Shown here in pieces: positions 8,819 through 18,406 of a stretch of 64,000 nucleotides of DNA. Every line of letters starts with the position of its first letter. The stretch's first letter is position 1. Under the pieces are notes generated by a model. The model did no database searches. It worked only from the letters and a program-made list of their open reading frames with translations, and was not told where the DNA came from. The stretch spans positions 1-64,000 of the forward strand of contig NZ_LZHH01000028.1 in NCBI RefSeq assembly GCF_001690595.1. The letters are read 5' to 3'. Both the position numbers and the translations under genes were made by a program. The stretch comes from Gilliamella sp. Choc5-1 (GTDB taxonomy: Bacteria; Pseudomonadota; Gammaproteobacteria; Enterobacterales; Orbaceae).

Positions 8819-9745
8819 CTACGGTAATTTGATATGATCAATATAGCCTTTAACAATATTGATGCTTTTGTCAAAGAGTTGCTTTTCATTTTCGGTAAAG
8901 TCGAGTTTGATCACTTTTTTAATACCATGCTGATCTAAAATTGCAGGAACACCAATCGCAACATTTTTATAGCCATATTCGCCGTCTAAAATACAGCTAA
9001 GCGCTAAGGCACGGTGGCTATTAGTGAATATGTGTTGGCAGATTTCGGTGATAGTACTGGCAATACCGTATTCGGTGCAGTGCTTACGGTTAGCTATTTC
9101 AAAGCCCATTTTTCGAGCTTGAGTGCCAATTTGTTCAAAATCAATTTCATTTTTTTCTAAATCATTAAGATTAATGCCATAAACCGATGAATGCGACCAA
9201 ACAGGGAATTGTGAATCACCATGTTCACCAACAATAAAGGCGTCAATACTTTGTGGGCCAATATCCATTTTTTCGCCCAATAATCGGCGTAATCGTACGG
9301 TATCAAGCCATACCCCTGTGCCAATTACGCGGTGGCGTGGTAGCCCTGATAGTTGCCAAACTTGATAAGTAATCGCATCACAAGGGTTGGTGGCAATTAA
9401 GAAGATGCCTTTAAATCCGCTTTTCATCATGTTAGGCACGATACTTGCGATGATTTTAGATGTGCCTGCAAGCTCTTCGGCTCGGCTTTTTTGGGCAATG
9501 CCTGATGTGACGGTGATAATGGCTATGTCAATGTCTGAACAATCAGTCGATTCACGCAGGCTAACTTTGACCATGTTTTGCCGATAAGCCGCCGCATCTA
9601 ATAAATCTTGTGCATGTCCATAGGCTAATTCTTTATTAAGATCAACAAGTACGATTTCTTCACAAATACCTCGATTTACTAATGTATAAGCCGTTGTTGA
9701 TCCCACATTCCCCACGCCAATAATCATCACTTTTCTCAGTTTCAT
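8819..9745 (-). CDS. ldh: L-lactate dehydrogenase / L-2-hydroxyacid dehydrogenase
   Basis: This 308-residue NAD-dependent dehydrogenase belongs to the LDH/MDH superfamily and interconverts a 2-keto acid (probably pyruvate) and an L-2-hydroxy acid. Visible features are the Rossmann motif GVGNVGSTTAY (10-20), an Asp favouring NAD (VDLN, 34-37), the NP motif ATNPCDAIT, LDTVR (147-151) and the catalytic His175 in GEHGDSQ. The substrate loop (GIAQKSRAEE) is about two residues shorter than in typical LDH, with Arg88 in the substrate-binding position. A hydroxyisocaproate-type specificity is therefore possible. AGGGGAGGA precedes the start. It is transcribed alone and converges on the gene at 7823. 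Confidence 0.85.
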   Translation of the reverse strand: MKLRKVMIIGVGNVGSTTAYTLVNRGICEEIVLVDLNKELAYGHAQDLLDAAAYRQNMVKVSLRESTDCSDIDIAIITVTSGIAQKSRAEELAGTSKIIASIVPNMMKSGFKGIFLIATNPCDAITYQVWQLSGLPRHRVIGTGVWLDTVRLRRLLGEKMDIGPQSIDAFIVGEHGDSQFPVWSHSSVYGINLNDLEKNEIDFEQIGTQARKMGFEIANRKHCTEYGIASTITEICQHIFTNSHRALALSCILDGEYGYKNVAIGVPAILDQHGIKKVIKLDFTENEKQLFDKSINIVKGYIDHIKLP

Positions 9746-9889
9746 ACTTATCCTCCCCTATTTTATTTGAATTAAAAAGGAACCATTTGTTTACCCTTAT
9801 ACTCTCGTTAATTAAAGATTCAAGTCAAAATGACTAATTAATGGTTTTGTTAATAATCTACAAGGTAACAACTCTATTGATATTAATTA

Positions 9890-9918
9890 TTGAACGATTA
9901 TTTTTTTATTGTTAAACT
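9890..9918 (+). promoter_or_regulatory. Candidate promoter of the autotransporter gene
   Basis: TTGAAC (9890-9895) and TAAACT (9913-9918) are spaced by 17 bp, 33 bases before the ATG. The ribosome-binding site GAAAGGAAA follows. Confidence 0.5.
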
Positions 9919-9950
9919 GCCATCAATTATAGATGAAAGGAAATTATTAG

Positions 9951-11960
9951 ATGAAAAATAAAATAATTCTAGGATTAACTCTAGCCACACCATTAGCAGT
10001 AAATGCACTTGAATTACAAGGAACTCAAACCTACACTGATGAAATTAATGTTCCTGTTACTCACGATTTAAATAAAGTTAATGGAGAAATCACATCAGGT
10101 ATCCATATATTTGCTAACAGCAATACTGTTTTTGAAAAAAATGTCACTATTAATATCCAAAGAGAAGCTAATCGTACAGAAGATGAAGTATCTATTTCAG
10201 GAATGGATAATGCTTTTTTACCTAACTCTACATCATCTAGCACCATTTTTAATGGTGATCTTACAATTCATATGCAAGGACATGATTCTGATGCAATTTT
10301 TTTACTTGGAAATTCAACCATCATCGTTAATGGAAAAACAACATTAAGCGTTAGCGATCGTGAATGGTCTGATGCAATTTCCGTAACTGATGGAAATTTA
10401 ACGCTAAATGGTGAATCACTTATTGATGGTGCTATTGTTGCTCATGATGCTGGAGTAATAAAAATAAATAATAAATCAATAATTCATGGTGATATCGAAG
10501 CATATTATGGCGGAAAAATTATATTAGATTTAGCTTCTGGTTCCAAAATTGTAGGTAGAGTGTCAGGATTTGGTGATCCAGATGATCCTAATAGTGGTAA
10601 TCCTGATACCACTGGAATTATAAAAATGAATCTTGCCAAAGGCGCTTCTTGGGAAATAACCGATGAAGATTCTTACCTTACCGAACTATCTGGACAAGGT
10701 TCGATAAAATTTGTTAATGATAATTCTAATGGTAATTATGGAGAGTTAACCATTGAGAATTTAAAAGGTGAATCAAGTTTTGATTTACGTACCGACATTG
10801 CTGCTGCAAAAAGCGATAAAATTATTATTTCAAAATCAGCTGACACAAATCGTCCTATATCAGCAGAAGGAACTCATACCCTAAATTTAACAAATAATGG
10901 AGCGTCTAATACCACAGGTAAAGAAAAATTGACCTTAGTTAAAATTGATGACAATGCAACAAGTACTGCTGAGTTTAAAATCAATCATGATGTTGAACTT
11001 GGTGGTTATCAATATTCTTTAAAAAAAGATGGGAAAGATTATGTATTAACTGCTAATCCTATTACTTCGTCGGCAATGGCTAGCGCCGGATTTCTTAACA
11101 GTAATTACTTAATGAGTTATGTTGAAACCCAAACACTGCTAAAACGTCTTGGCGACATGCGAACAAGTGGGCAGTTTGGTGATGTTTGGTTACGCGGTTT
11201 TTCCGGTAAGTTAGATTCGTTTTCTGGTGGTAAATTAAGTAAATTTGATATGAGCTACCATGGTTTCCAATTTGGTGCAGATAAACAGCTATCTGAAGAT
11301 TCACCTTTTGTAGTCGGTGCTTTTGTTGGGCAGACTTATGGTGATCCAAATTATCATAAAGGTGATGGCTCTTTAAAATCATTTAATACCGGCCTTTACG
11401 CAACATATTTAAGCAATGATGGATTTTATGTTGATGGCGTTGCTAAATATGCTCGCCAAAAAAATCACTTCAAGGTTAAAGATACTGCCAGTAATCACGT
11501 TCAAGGAACAGGCCATACCAATGGACTGGGCTTATCTTTAGAGTTAGGTCAAAAATACAAATTAAATGATTTTTATATTGAACCACAATCTCAATTATCT
11601 TATAGCCATCAAAACGCTACATCAATTAATGCGACTAACGGGCTTAAAGTAAAATTAGGTAATTATAATTCGTTAATTGGTCGAGCATCTGCATTATTTG
11701 GATACGAAATCAATTCTGATAACAATAATATCAATATCTATGCTAAAACAGGAATTGTTAGAGAATTTAATGGTGATACTTACTATAAATTAAATACTAA
11801 TAAAGAAAGCCATTCATTCAAAGGTAATTGGTGGAATAATGGCGTTGGTATCAGCGCACAGCTTAATCAACAACATAATATTTATTTGGATTTAGAAAGC
11901 TCACCAGGTAACCGATTTGATTTATTACAAGTCAACGGAGGTTATCGTTTTTCTTTCTAG
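9951..11960 (+). CDS. Small autotransporter (type Va) with adhesin-like passenger
   Basis: The 669-residue protein has a Sec signal peptide (about residues 1-19, ending AVNA), a passenger of about 350 residues and a C-terminal translocator barrel. The passenger shows the beta-helix pattern of repeated short strands rich in Asn, Gly, Asp, Ile and Thr (NSTIIVNGKTTLS, NGDLTIHMQG, DGNLTLNG), and I see no cysteine in the protein. The barrel starts near residue 400 (SGQFGDVWLRGFSGKLD) and ends in the outer-membrane signature GGYRFSF. This is the pertactin/AIDA-type architecture, in which the barrel exports the passenger to the cell surface. The short passenger and lack of an obvious protease triad favour adhesion, but the function is inferred. 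Confidence 0.88.
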   Translation: MKNKIILGLTLATPLAVNALELQGTQTYTDEINVPVTHDLNKVNGEITSGIHIFANSNTVFEKNVTINIQREANRTEDEVSISGMDNAFLPNSTSSSTIFNGDLTIHMQGHDSDAIFLLGNSTIIVNGKTTLSVSDREWSDAISVTDGNLTLNGESLIDGAIVAHDAGVIKINNKSIIHGDIEAYYGGKIILDLASGSKIVGRVSGFGDPDDPNSGNPDTTGIIKMNLAKGASWEITDEDSYLTELSGQGSIKFVNDNSNGNYGELTIENLKGESSFDLRTDIAAAKSDKIIISKSADTNRPISAEGTHTLNLTNNGASNTTGKEKLTLVKIDDNATSTAEFKINHDVELGGYQYSLKKDGKDYVLTANPITSSAMASAGFLNSNYLMSYVETQTLLKRLGDMRTSGQFGDVWLRGFSGKLDSFSGGKLSKFDMSYHGFQFGADKQLSEDSPFVVGAFVGQTYGDPNYHKGDGSLKSFNTGLYATYLSNDGFYVDGVAKYARQKNHFKVKDTASNHVQGTGHTNGLGLSLELGQKYKLNDFYIEPQSQLSYSHQNATSINATNGLKVKLGNYNSLIGRASALFGYEINSDNNNINIYAKTGIVREFNGDTYYKLNTNKESHSFKGNWWNNGVGISAQLNQQHNIYLDLESSPGNRFDLLQVNGGYRFSF

Positions 11961-11998
11961 TTAGCTATAAAATTACTATCGTTACACTATCAAAAAAA

Positions 11999-12033
11999 CA
12001 TAAACCGCATATTTAAAATATATGTGGTTTATG
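11999..12033 (+). terminator. Terminator hairpin after the autotransporter gene
   Basis: CATAAACCGCATAT (11999-12012) pairs with ATATGTGGTTTATG (12020-12033), 14 positions with one G-U. The T-rich tail is weak. The rest of 12034-12187 is AT-rich with no gene that I can see. Confidence 0.6.
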
Positions 12034-12187
12034 AAATTCATTATATCATTTTTCTACTTTAACTATTATTTAAATAGACGGAATTAGCTACTATTTAATT
12101 TAGTTTTATATACAATAAATTAACGATATAACTATGTCGTAAATCAATAGAAGTTATAAGTTAATTGAAACCGCGAACTTTTAAAAA

Positions 12188-12226
12188 TTGACTTTTATTT
12201 TTTAAGTGATAATAATTCTCATTAAC
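12188..12226 (+). promoter_or_regulatory. sit promoter with overlapping Fur box
   Basis: A -35 TTGACT (12188-12193) and -10 AATAAT (12211-12216) are spaced by 17 bp. GATAATAATTCTCATTAAC (12208-12226) matches the 19-bp Fur consensus at 15 positions and covers the -10. Repression by iron-loaded Fur would fit an Fe/Mn importer; no MntR palindrome stands out. Confidence 0.75.
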
Positions 12227-12372
12227 ATTTAATTTTATTACTTTAATAATTAGTAATGCAATTTCGCTACCAACTACTATAAGTAATTAAATAGAAAAAT
12301 TTTTGTTTGATTTGTTAGGAATAATTACTGAATTTTGCTATTTGTTTATAAGTTAAACGCTAGGAGTCGCTA

Positions 12373-13293
12373 ATGAAGTTCAATTTTTTGAAAAATCGTA
12401 AAACATTATTAAAGGTTATTTTAACTTCGTTAATTATTTTGACCGGTATGCACAAATCTGCACAAGCTTCAGAAAAGAAATTTAAAGTCGTTACTACCTT
12501 TACGGTTATTCAAGATATTGCGCAAAATGTAGCTGGTGATGCTGCTATAGTAGAGTCAATTACCAAGGTCGGCGCAGAAATTCATGAATACGACCCCACC
12601 CCGCAAGATATTACCAAAGTGCTTTCAGCAGATTTAGTGTTATGGAATGGCCTTAATTTAGAGCTTTGGTTTAAACGCTTTTTTGAAGATGTAAAAGATG
12701 TCCCATCCGTTGTTGTGACTGAAGGTATTGAGCCGATGCCAATCCGCGAAGGAAGCTATAAAGGTAACCCTAATCCACATGCTTGGATGTCGCCAACACT
12801 AGCCTTAATTTATATTGAAAATATTCGCGCGGCATTTGTCAAATATGATCCTAAAAATACGGCTACTTATAATAAAAATGCTGCTGATTATATTGCTAAA
12901 ATTAAAGCGCTTGATGCACCATTACGCGAACGGTTAGCCAAAATCCCTGAGGCAAAACGTTGGCTTGTGACTAGCGAAGGAGCTTTTAGTTATCTAGCTC
13001 GCGACTATAATTTGAAAGAAGCTTACTTATGGCCAATAAACGCTGAACAACAAGGCACACCTCAACAAGTTAGGCAATTAATTGATTTAGTGAGAGCAAA
13101 TGATATTCCTGTCATTTTTAGTGAGAGTACTATTTCAGATAAACCCGCTAAACAAGTGAGCAAAGAAACCGATATTAAATATGGTGGCGTTTTGTATGTC
13201 GATTCGCTTTCAACTAAAAATGGTCCTGTTCCAACTTATATTGATTTGTTAAAAGTGACCGTTGAAACTATTACTAAAGGATTTGAAAAATAA
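12373..13293 (+). CDS. sitA: Periplasmic Mn/Fe-binding protein of the SitABCD importer
   Basis: This cluster-9 (SitA/YfeA) solute-binding protein of 306 residues has a long N-terminal signal peptide (cleavage near ASA... residue 32). The four expected metal ligands are visible: His71 (IHEYDPTP), His136 ([10 protein letters not shown]), Glu202 (TSEGAF) and Asp277 (YVDSLS). It captures Mn(II) or Fe(II) in the periplasm and hands it to SitC/D. TAGGAG precedes the ATG, and a Fur box lies 150 bp upstream. The gene overlaps sitB by one base (TAATG), showing tight coupling. Mn versus Fe preference cannot be told from sequence. Confidence 0.93.
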   Translation: MKFNFLKNRKTLLKVILTSLIILTGMHKSAQASEKKFKVVTTFTVIQDIAQNVAGDAAIVESITKVGAEIHEYDPTPQDITKVLSADLVLWNGLNLELWFKRFFEDVKDVPSVVVTEGIEPMPIREGSYKGNPNPHAWMSPTLALIYIENIRAAFVKYDPKNTATYNKNAADYIAKIKALDAPLRERLAKIPEAKRWLVTSEGAFSYLARDYNLKEAYLWPINAEQQGTPQQVRQLIDLVRANDIPVIFSESTISDKPAKQVSKETDIKYGGVLYVDSLSTKNGPVPTYIDLLKVTVETITKGFEK

Positions 13294-14183
13294 TGACTCA
13301 AATTTGCTTGAAAGTTGATGATATCACGGTGACTTATAATAATGGCCATACTGCAATTTATGATGCTAGCTTTAACTTAAACGGTGGTACTATTTGTGCT
13401 TTAGTTGGTATTAATGGTAGTGGCAAGTCAACGTTATTTAAAAGCATTATGGGAATGGTTCGTCCAACCCGTGGACGTGTAACTTTTAATAATCTCTCAG
13501 TAAAGCAAGCTTTAAAGCAAAATATCATTGCCTATGTGCCACAAACCGAAGAAGTCGATTGGGATTTTCCTGTTCTGGTGTCGGATGTAGTAATGATGGG
13601 ACGATACGGGCATATGTCTTTTTTACGTATTCCAAGCAAAGAAGACAAAAAACAAGTTGATATTGCTCTTGAACGTGTGAACATGCTTGATTTTAAGCAT
13701 CGTCAAATTGGCGAACTTTCTGGTGGGCAAAAAAAACGAGTATTTTTAGCTCGAGCATTAGCTCAACAAGGTAAAGTGCTGTTGCTAGATGAGCCCTTTA
13801 CTGGAGTTGATGTTAAAACCGAAAATGCCATTATTGATTTATTGAAAGATCTGCGTGAAGAAGGCCATTTAATTTTAGTTTCAACCCATAACTTAGGTAG
13901 TGTTCCTGAATTTTGTGATCAAGTGGTATTAATTAATCAAACCGTACTGGCCTTTGGTCCAACTAAAACAACTTTTACACCGCAAAATTTAATGACCACC
14001 TTTGGTGGTGCACTACGTTACCTTAGTTTATCAGGCGAGAAACTGCATGATGACGAAGATCCTCGTAAAGTATCCATATTAACTGACGATGAGCGTGCTG
14101 CTATTTTTTATGGCGAAGGTAAGCATGATTCCCCCCATCGAGATTTATTGATTGACCATCACGATAATAAACCCAAGGGATAA
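13293..14183 (+). CDS. sitB: ATP-binding protein of the Mn/Fe importer
   Basis: This 296-residue ABC ATPase energises metal import. Walker A is GINGSGKST (39-47), the Q-loop is in [14 protein letters not shown], the signature is LSGGQKKRV, Walker B is [12 protein letters not shown] and the switch His is in VSTHN. The C-terminal extension after about residue 240 ([11 protein letters not shown]...) is typical of SitB/YfeB. It starts within the sitA stop and is followed six bases later by sitC. Confidence 0.93.
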   Translation: MTQICLKVDDITVTYNNGHTAIYDASFNLNGGTICALVGINGSGKSTLFKSIMGMVRPTRGRVTFNNLSVKQALKQNIIAYVPQTEEVDWDFPVLVSDVVMMGRYGHMSFLRIPSKEDKKQVDIALERVNMLDFKHRQIGELSGGQKKRVFLARALAQQGKVLLLDEPFTGVDVKTENAIIDLLKDLREEGHLILVSTHNLGSVPEFCDQVVLINQTVLAFGPTKTTFTPQNLMTTFGGALRYLSLSGEKLHDDEDPRKVSILTDDERAAIFYGEGKHDSPHRDLLIDHHDNKPKG

Positions 14184-14189
14184 CAATAA

Positions 14190-15056
14190 ATGGAACTTTT
14201 ACTTGAACCATTCACCTATGATTTTATGTTCAAAGCTATTTGGGTAAGTAGTCTTGTTGGTGCGGCTTGTGCTTTTTTGTCGGCTTTTTTGATGTTAAAA
14301 GGCTGGTCGTTAATGGGCGATGCGCTTTCGCATTCAGTAGTGCCGGGGGTTGCAGGTGCTTATGCCTTGGGGTTGCCTTATTCGGTTGGTGCTTTTTTTA
14401 CTGGATTGCTCGCAGCTCTTGCCATTACCTTAGTACGCGCTTTTACACGGTTAAAAGCGGATGCGATTATTGGTTTTATTTTTTCAACCTTTTTTGCCAT
14501 CGGTTTGTTAATTATTTCGCTCAATCCAACATCTGTTAACGCACAAACTATTATATTTGGTAATATTCTTGGAATTGATGATAGCGATATGTGGCAAGTG
14601 CAAATCATTATTTTGGTATCATTTATACTACTTTTCTTTTTTTGGAAGGATTTGTTAGTTGTTTTTTTTGATGAAACTCATGCCAGATCGATTGGATTAA
14701 AACCATTAAAACTAAAAATCCTATTTTTTACTATTTTAAGCGCATGTACCGTTGCAGCATTACAAACAGTTGGGGCTATTTTAGTAATAGCTATGGTTGT
14801 TACCCCTGGGGCAACCGCTTACTTACTTACTAATCGATTTTCTCGGCTATTGATTATCTCGGTTCTTATTGGCACTGTAACTAGTGCTGTTGGTGCTTGG
14901 ATTAGCTACTTTTTAAATGGAGAAACTGGTGGCGTTATTGTAACGCTACAAACGCTAATTTTTATTGCCGCATTTTTATTTGCTCCAAAGCAAGGACTTA
15001 TTGCCAATCATCTTCAGATCCGTAAAAGCCGTTTAAATAAAGGGAGAAAGGTATGA
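14190..15056 (+). CDS. sitC: Permease subunit of the Mn/Fe importer (SitC)
   Basis: This 288-residue polytopic inner-membrane protein of the ABC-3 family has about eight hydrophobic segments. Family motifs are LKGWSLMGDALSHSVVPG near the N-terminus and the coupling region FFDETHARSIGLKPL. It pairs with SitD to form the channel. Its stop overlaps the sitD start (ATGA). It shares MLKGWSLMGDA with SitD, reflecting their common origin. Confidence 0.92.
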   Translation: MELLLEPFTYDFMFKAIWVSSLVGAACAFLSAFLMLKGWSLMGDALSHSVVPGVAGAYALGLPYSVGAFFTGLLAALAITLVRAFTRLKADAIIGFIFSTFFAIGLLIISLNPTSVNAQTIIFGNILGIDDSDMWQVQIIILVSFILLFFFWKDLLVVFFDETHARSIGLKPLKLKILFFTILSACTVAALQTVGAILVIAMVVTPGATAYLLTNRFSRLLIISVLIGTVTSAVGAWISYFLNGETGGVIVTLQTLIFIAAFLFAPKQGLIANHLQIRKSRLNKGRKV

Positions 15057-15904
15057 CAGAGTTTTGGGAATTTATCTACTATCCTCTGACCCTACCCCTT
15101 ATTCAACGCGCAATTTTAGCCGCGTTAGCCACAGGTGTTGTTTGTGCTTTGCTTTCTTGTTTTTTGGTGCTAAAAGGCTGGTCATTAATGGGTGATGCGA
15201 TTTCACACGCCGTTTTGCCAGGGATCGTGTTGGCGTATTTAGCAGGAATCCCCATTATTATTGGCGCATTTGCATCAGGATTATTTTGCTCAGTGGCAAC
15301 GGGGTATATTAAAGAAAACAGTCGAGTTAAAGAAGATACTGTCATGGGCATTGTGTTTTCGGGAATGTTTGCGTTTGGTTTGGTGCTGTTTTCAAAGGTA
15401 GATACCTCGCAACATTTAAACCATATTTTATTTGGTAGCGTGCTTGGAACAAGTTATGACGAGCTTAAACAAATTATCCTTATTGCCACAATTGTGTCGA
15501 TCTTAGTTATTATTAAACGCCGTGATTTAATGCTGTACTGCTTCGATCCGCTGCAGGCCAAAGTGGTTGGTTTGCCTGTCAAGCTGTTACATTACGGGCT
15601 ATTAAGTGTGCTAGCTTTAACTATTGTTGGTTCATTAAAAACAGCTGGCATGATTTTAGTGATAGCAATGTTAATCGCTCCGGGCATTATTGCTTTTTCG
15701 TTAACTAAGCGCTTTGAGCGGATGTTAGTCATTGCGGTATTGGTTTCAGCATTTTCAACCGTATTAGGGACATTAATAAGCTATTATGTTGATGCATCAA
15801 CTAGTGCAAGTATTGTTATTTTACAAGCAATCTTATTTTTACTGGCCCAAATTTATCAATTTATTGCTAATAAAAAAATCGCCGTTAAAACGGTGATCAA
15901 GTAA
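15053..15904 (+). CDS. sitD: Permease subunit of the Mn/Fe importer (SitD)
   Basis: This 283-residue second ABC-3 family membrane subunit is paralogous to SitC (LKGWSLMGDAISHAVLPG; coupling region CFDPLQAKVVGLPV). It overlaps sitC by four bases and ends the operon. The next 124 bases hold no clear terminator and run into the upstream end of a broken IS481 element. Confidence 0.92.
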   Translation: MTEFWEFIYYPLTLPLIQRAILAALATGVVCALLSCFLVLKGWSLMGDAISHAVLPGIVLAYLAGIPIIIGAFASGLFCSVATGYIKENSRVKEDTVMGIVFSGMFAFGLVLFSKVDTSQHLNHILFGSVLGTSYDELKQIILIATIVSILVIIKRRDLMLYCFDPLQAKVVGLPVKLLHYGLLSVLALTIVGSLKTAGMILVIAMLIAPGIIAFSLTKRFERMLVIAVLVSAFSTVLGTLISYYVDASTSASIVILQAILFLLAQIYQFIANKKIAVKTVIK

Positions 15905-16028
15905 CGTTTAAAATCATTGAGACAAAAATATGCCAAGCATTGCTGTGTGCAATTTTTATCGTTATTTGTAATAGTCTTTACTTAATCTGACATTTAAGTT
16001 ATTTTATAACACAAAAGGAGAGTCAGAA

Positions 16029-16145
16029 ATGAATCAAACAGCCAAAATTATTAAACCAAAATTAGGACTGCTAGAATTAGCTAAGCAACTCGGTAACGTT
16101 CAACAAGCTTGCAAAGTCATGGGATACAGTCGAGATAGCTATTAT
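16029..16145 (+). pseudogene. IS481-family transposase, N-terminal fragment
   Basis: The first 39 codons (MNQTAKIIKPKLGLLELAKQ through KVMGYSRDSYY) are the start of the same transposase whose continuation (YYRFKKLYEQGG) is at 1-503 on the minus strand. A strong Shine-Dalgarno (AAAGGAGAG) precedes the ATG. The coding part ends at TATTAT (16140-16145), where a second IS is inserted, and the frame reads into a stop at 16149-16151. No left terminal repeat could be fixed with confidence; the element edge probably lies between 15950 and 16010. Confidence 0.85.
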
Positions 16146-17019
16146 CTGTAGGAAAACGCAGAGTTGTTTACACTTCATGGTTAAAATAATCCTCTAAAAA
16201 CTCATAAGGCGTTTTCCCTGAAATCGCTTTATGTGGTTTAACGGTATTATAAAAATTAATAAAGCGTTTCAGTTTTTGTTTTCTATCTATTGAATCGCTA
16301 AATATATGCTGATTATGCCACATAGCAATTCAAAGTTCGTATCACTCTTTCGGCTTTACCATTCGTTTGTGGGTAGGCAGGTTTGGTGAATTTTTGATTA
16401 ATACGGTGGTTGTTACACGTTTTAACAAATAAGTGTTCGCTGGTGCCTAGATATTCACGTCCATTATCGGAATAAACACATTCAATAGTATAAGGACATT
16501 GGGTTAACACATCGTTTTGTAAAAATTGTGCCGCTCTAAATTGGGATTTATCAGGGTAAATACCCGCATAAAGCTCACGTGAAAAATCATCAATACCGAC
16601 AAATAAATATTCTCTAGTTCGCTGTTTCGTTTCATTTTTAAGTAAAGGTAAACGTTTGGTATCAACGTGTAGCATTTCTCCCGGATAGGTTTTGTTATCG
16701 CGTTTAGCTTGCCGTCTTAATTTATCTTCAATCGATTTTTCGACTTTAACCAAACGTTTAATTCCATAACGAATGGTTTTATAACGTTCATTCTTACTGG
16801 TTAAAGGCACAAAAAGCTTCAATCGGGCTTTCTTTAGTACATTATAAATGGTAGGCCGACTGACCATAAAGCGTTTTGCCAAATCAGTGACCGTTATTTT
16901 TTCTTTATGATATAAGCGCCATATCTCTTGTCTGTGATAAGGCGTTAGTTTTGTTTTTTTATGTATATTCATTACAGTAGTTTCTCAAATTACTGTAAAC
17001 AACGTGGCAAATTTCTACA
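16146..17019 (-). mobile_element. IS481-like insertion sequence, about 874 bp (copy B)
   Basis: The imperfect terminal inverted repeats are TGTAGGAAAACGCAGAGTTG at the left (16147) and, on the complement, TGTAGAAATTTGCCACGTTG at the right end (17019); both continue TTTACA. Copy D at 52085-52837 has the same ends and is flanked by the 6-bp duplication CGTTAT. Here the left flank carries TATTAT, whose partner is at 498-503 rather than to the right of this copy. This is the best preserved of four copies in the window. Confidence 0.85.
16168..16972 (-). pseudogene. IS481-like transposase, frameshifted near its C-terminus
   Basis: The first 219 codons give a DDE integrase-type transposase: an N-terminal helix-turn-helix (VTDLAKRFMVSRPTIYNVLKK) and catalytic residues in EMLHVDTKRL, CVYSDNGREY and NGKAERVIRTL. 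The frame then closes at 16313, but the +1 frame continues MWHNQHIFSDS... to NFYNTVKPHKAISGKTPYEF and a stop at 16168. Removing one base near 16328-16334 gives an uninterrupted 267-residue protein of normal size. The same extra base is present in copy D. The element is therefore either inactive or uses an unusual frameshift. Confidence 0.8.
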
Positions 17020-17154
17020 TGTTATATATTTAAAAAATTTTCAAAAAAGCTAGTCAAGTGGATTTCAAAAGATTAAAATTTATGAGACAAATTAATCGTT
17101 TTACAATCAAATGATTATAAACAAAACAAGATATTGTTTTACAAAGGAGGTATA

Positions 17155-18308
17155 ATGTAGCACCATATTATTAAGCACCAACACAGGCAAACCTATGCCT
17201 TAAACTTATCAAATAACGCCATTAGGCACGTTTTTACACTTTTCTTACTTATACCTTCGACATTCTGGTTTAAATCATCACTAAAATCATTGGCAAAAAT
17301 TGCATTACTGGCACTGCCGTTATTGTCATATTCGTGGCAATTGCAGGCAGCAAATGGTAACAATAATCAAGTTAAGCGTAGTGATGCAATAATAACTCCA
17401 TCGCAAGTTATCACTTACGCTAGGCGGGGGCATTGGTGGAGGACTTTGGGTGCGGATTTTAGAGGTCCGGCTGACATATGGAATGAGTATAAGGGATTTT
17501 TAGTTCAATCAATCGATCCTCAATCATATAACCTTAACTTTCCAACCACTGGCATGGATGGTTTATATTTTGATTTGGTGATAAAGGGCCTTGATGAGAG
17601 CGAATTGATTTGGGAGCCCGTCACGCATGAGGGCATAACTGCTACAGTGGAGTATGTACGTGCAAATGAATATTGGGTTCGATATGGGATGAGTTCTGAG
17701 TCGGAAGGGGAGATGCCTCATGAGGTTAACGTGACACGCGTTAGGTTAAAAGGTCCAGAGGCAAAATTTCAATGGAATAGTACCAATCCTACGCGGATTG
17801 GCGTGCCAAAATTACCACAGACTTTTGAGTTAGTGGGTAGAGATTATCTTGGTAATGAGATTGTAAAATACGGATTTGTCCTACAAAAGTGGTTTGTTGT
17901 TCGAGAGGCACGTAATAGCATTAGGCAAAGTGTTTGGTGTAATGGCATAGGCTATCGGCTTCCGCAGGTAAAAGATTTGACTAATGCAATTTGTGATGCC
18001 AAAAACCAGCATTATTGTCGAAACCTCGTCGGTGCGACACCGTCATCAACTGGCAATCATTACCAACGTCGAATAGGGGGGGATTTGCCTCAGAGTGGGG
18101 CCGGATAAGCGATTACCAGAATGTTGTTACTTCTATTTACAATTGTCAGCCAACGAGTGATTTTGCTGATAAATTTTCTGATAAAGGAAAGTTGCTTGAT
18201 GTCTGCCTGTCGGAAGGCTCAGATGTTTTGAACTCGGATCCTCTGGGAGATATTCTTGACGACGGTTATCCAGATCACAGTGACAGCGGAATGTGTGTCA
18301 CCCCTTAG
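17155..18308 (+). pseudogene. Broken surface/secreted adhesin-like gene
   Basis: A near-perfect ribosome-binding site (AAAGGAGGTATA) leads to ATG 17155, but codon 2 is TAG. The same frame then runs open through a long signal-peptide-like stretch (HVFTLFLLIPSTFWFKSSLK ... LALPLLSYSWQLQAA) into a mature region. At 18076-18082 a run of seven G shifts the frame; with eight G it would read YQRRIGGGFASEWGRISDY and continue to a stop at 18308. Restored length is about 384 residues. The extended signal peptide and the C-terminal module (GIGYRLPQVKDLTNA, four or more Cys) resemble pieces of invasin/intimin-like proteins, but no barrel is present. I cannot name the family. A TTG at 17290 could start a shorter product. 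Confidence 0.7.
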
Positions 18309-18362
18309 TTTTTAGTTATTAATCTTTAAAGTTATATAAGACAGCCAAGCAATAAAAAATAG

Positions 18363-18390
18363 CAGCCCCACATTGAGTGGGGCTGTTTAT
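18363..18390 (+). terminator. Rho-independent terminator
   Basis: CAGCCCCA (18363-18370) and TGGGGCTG (18378-18385) form a perfect GC-rich stem followed by TTTATTA and preceded by an A-rich stretch, so it may work in both directions. It closes the broken adhesin gene. Confidence 0.85.
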
Positions 18391-18406
18391 TAGTGCATTT
18401 TGAAGG

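Noticed and set aside
11095-11382. Minus-strand frame of 95 codons in the autotransporter gene
   Set aside because: It is an antisense shadow rich in His and Gln with no start signals; the plus-strand barrel is certain.
16029-16151. A short independent gene of 40 codons
   Set aside because: It is the N-terminus of a transposase continued at position 503, not a separate small protein.
16147-16346. Programmed frameshift in the IS481-like transposase as an established feature
   Set aside because: The needed shift is +1 and no typical slippery heptamer is present; shared inheritance of a mutation is as likely, so it is reported only as a finding.
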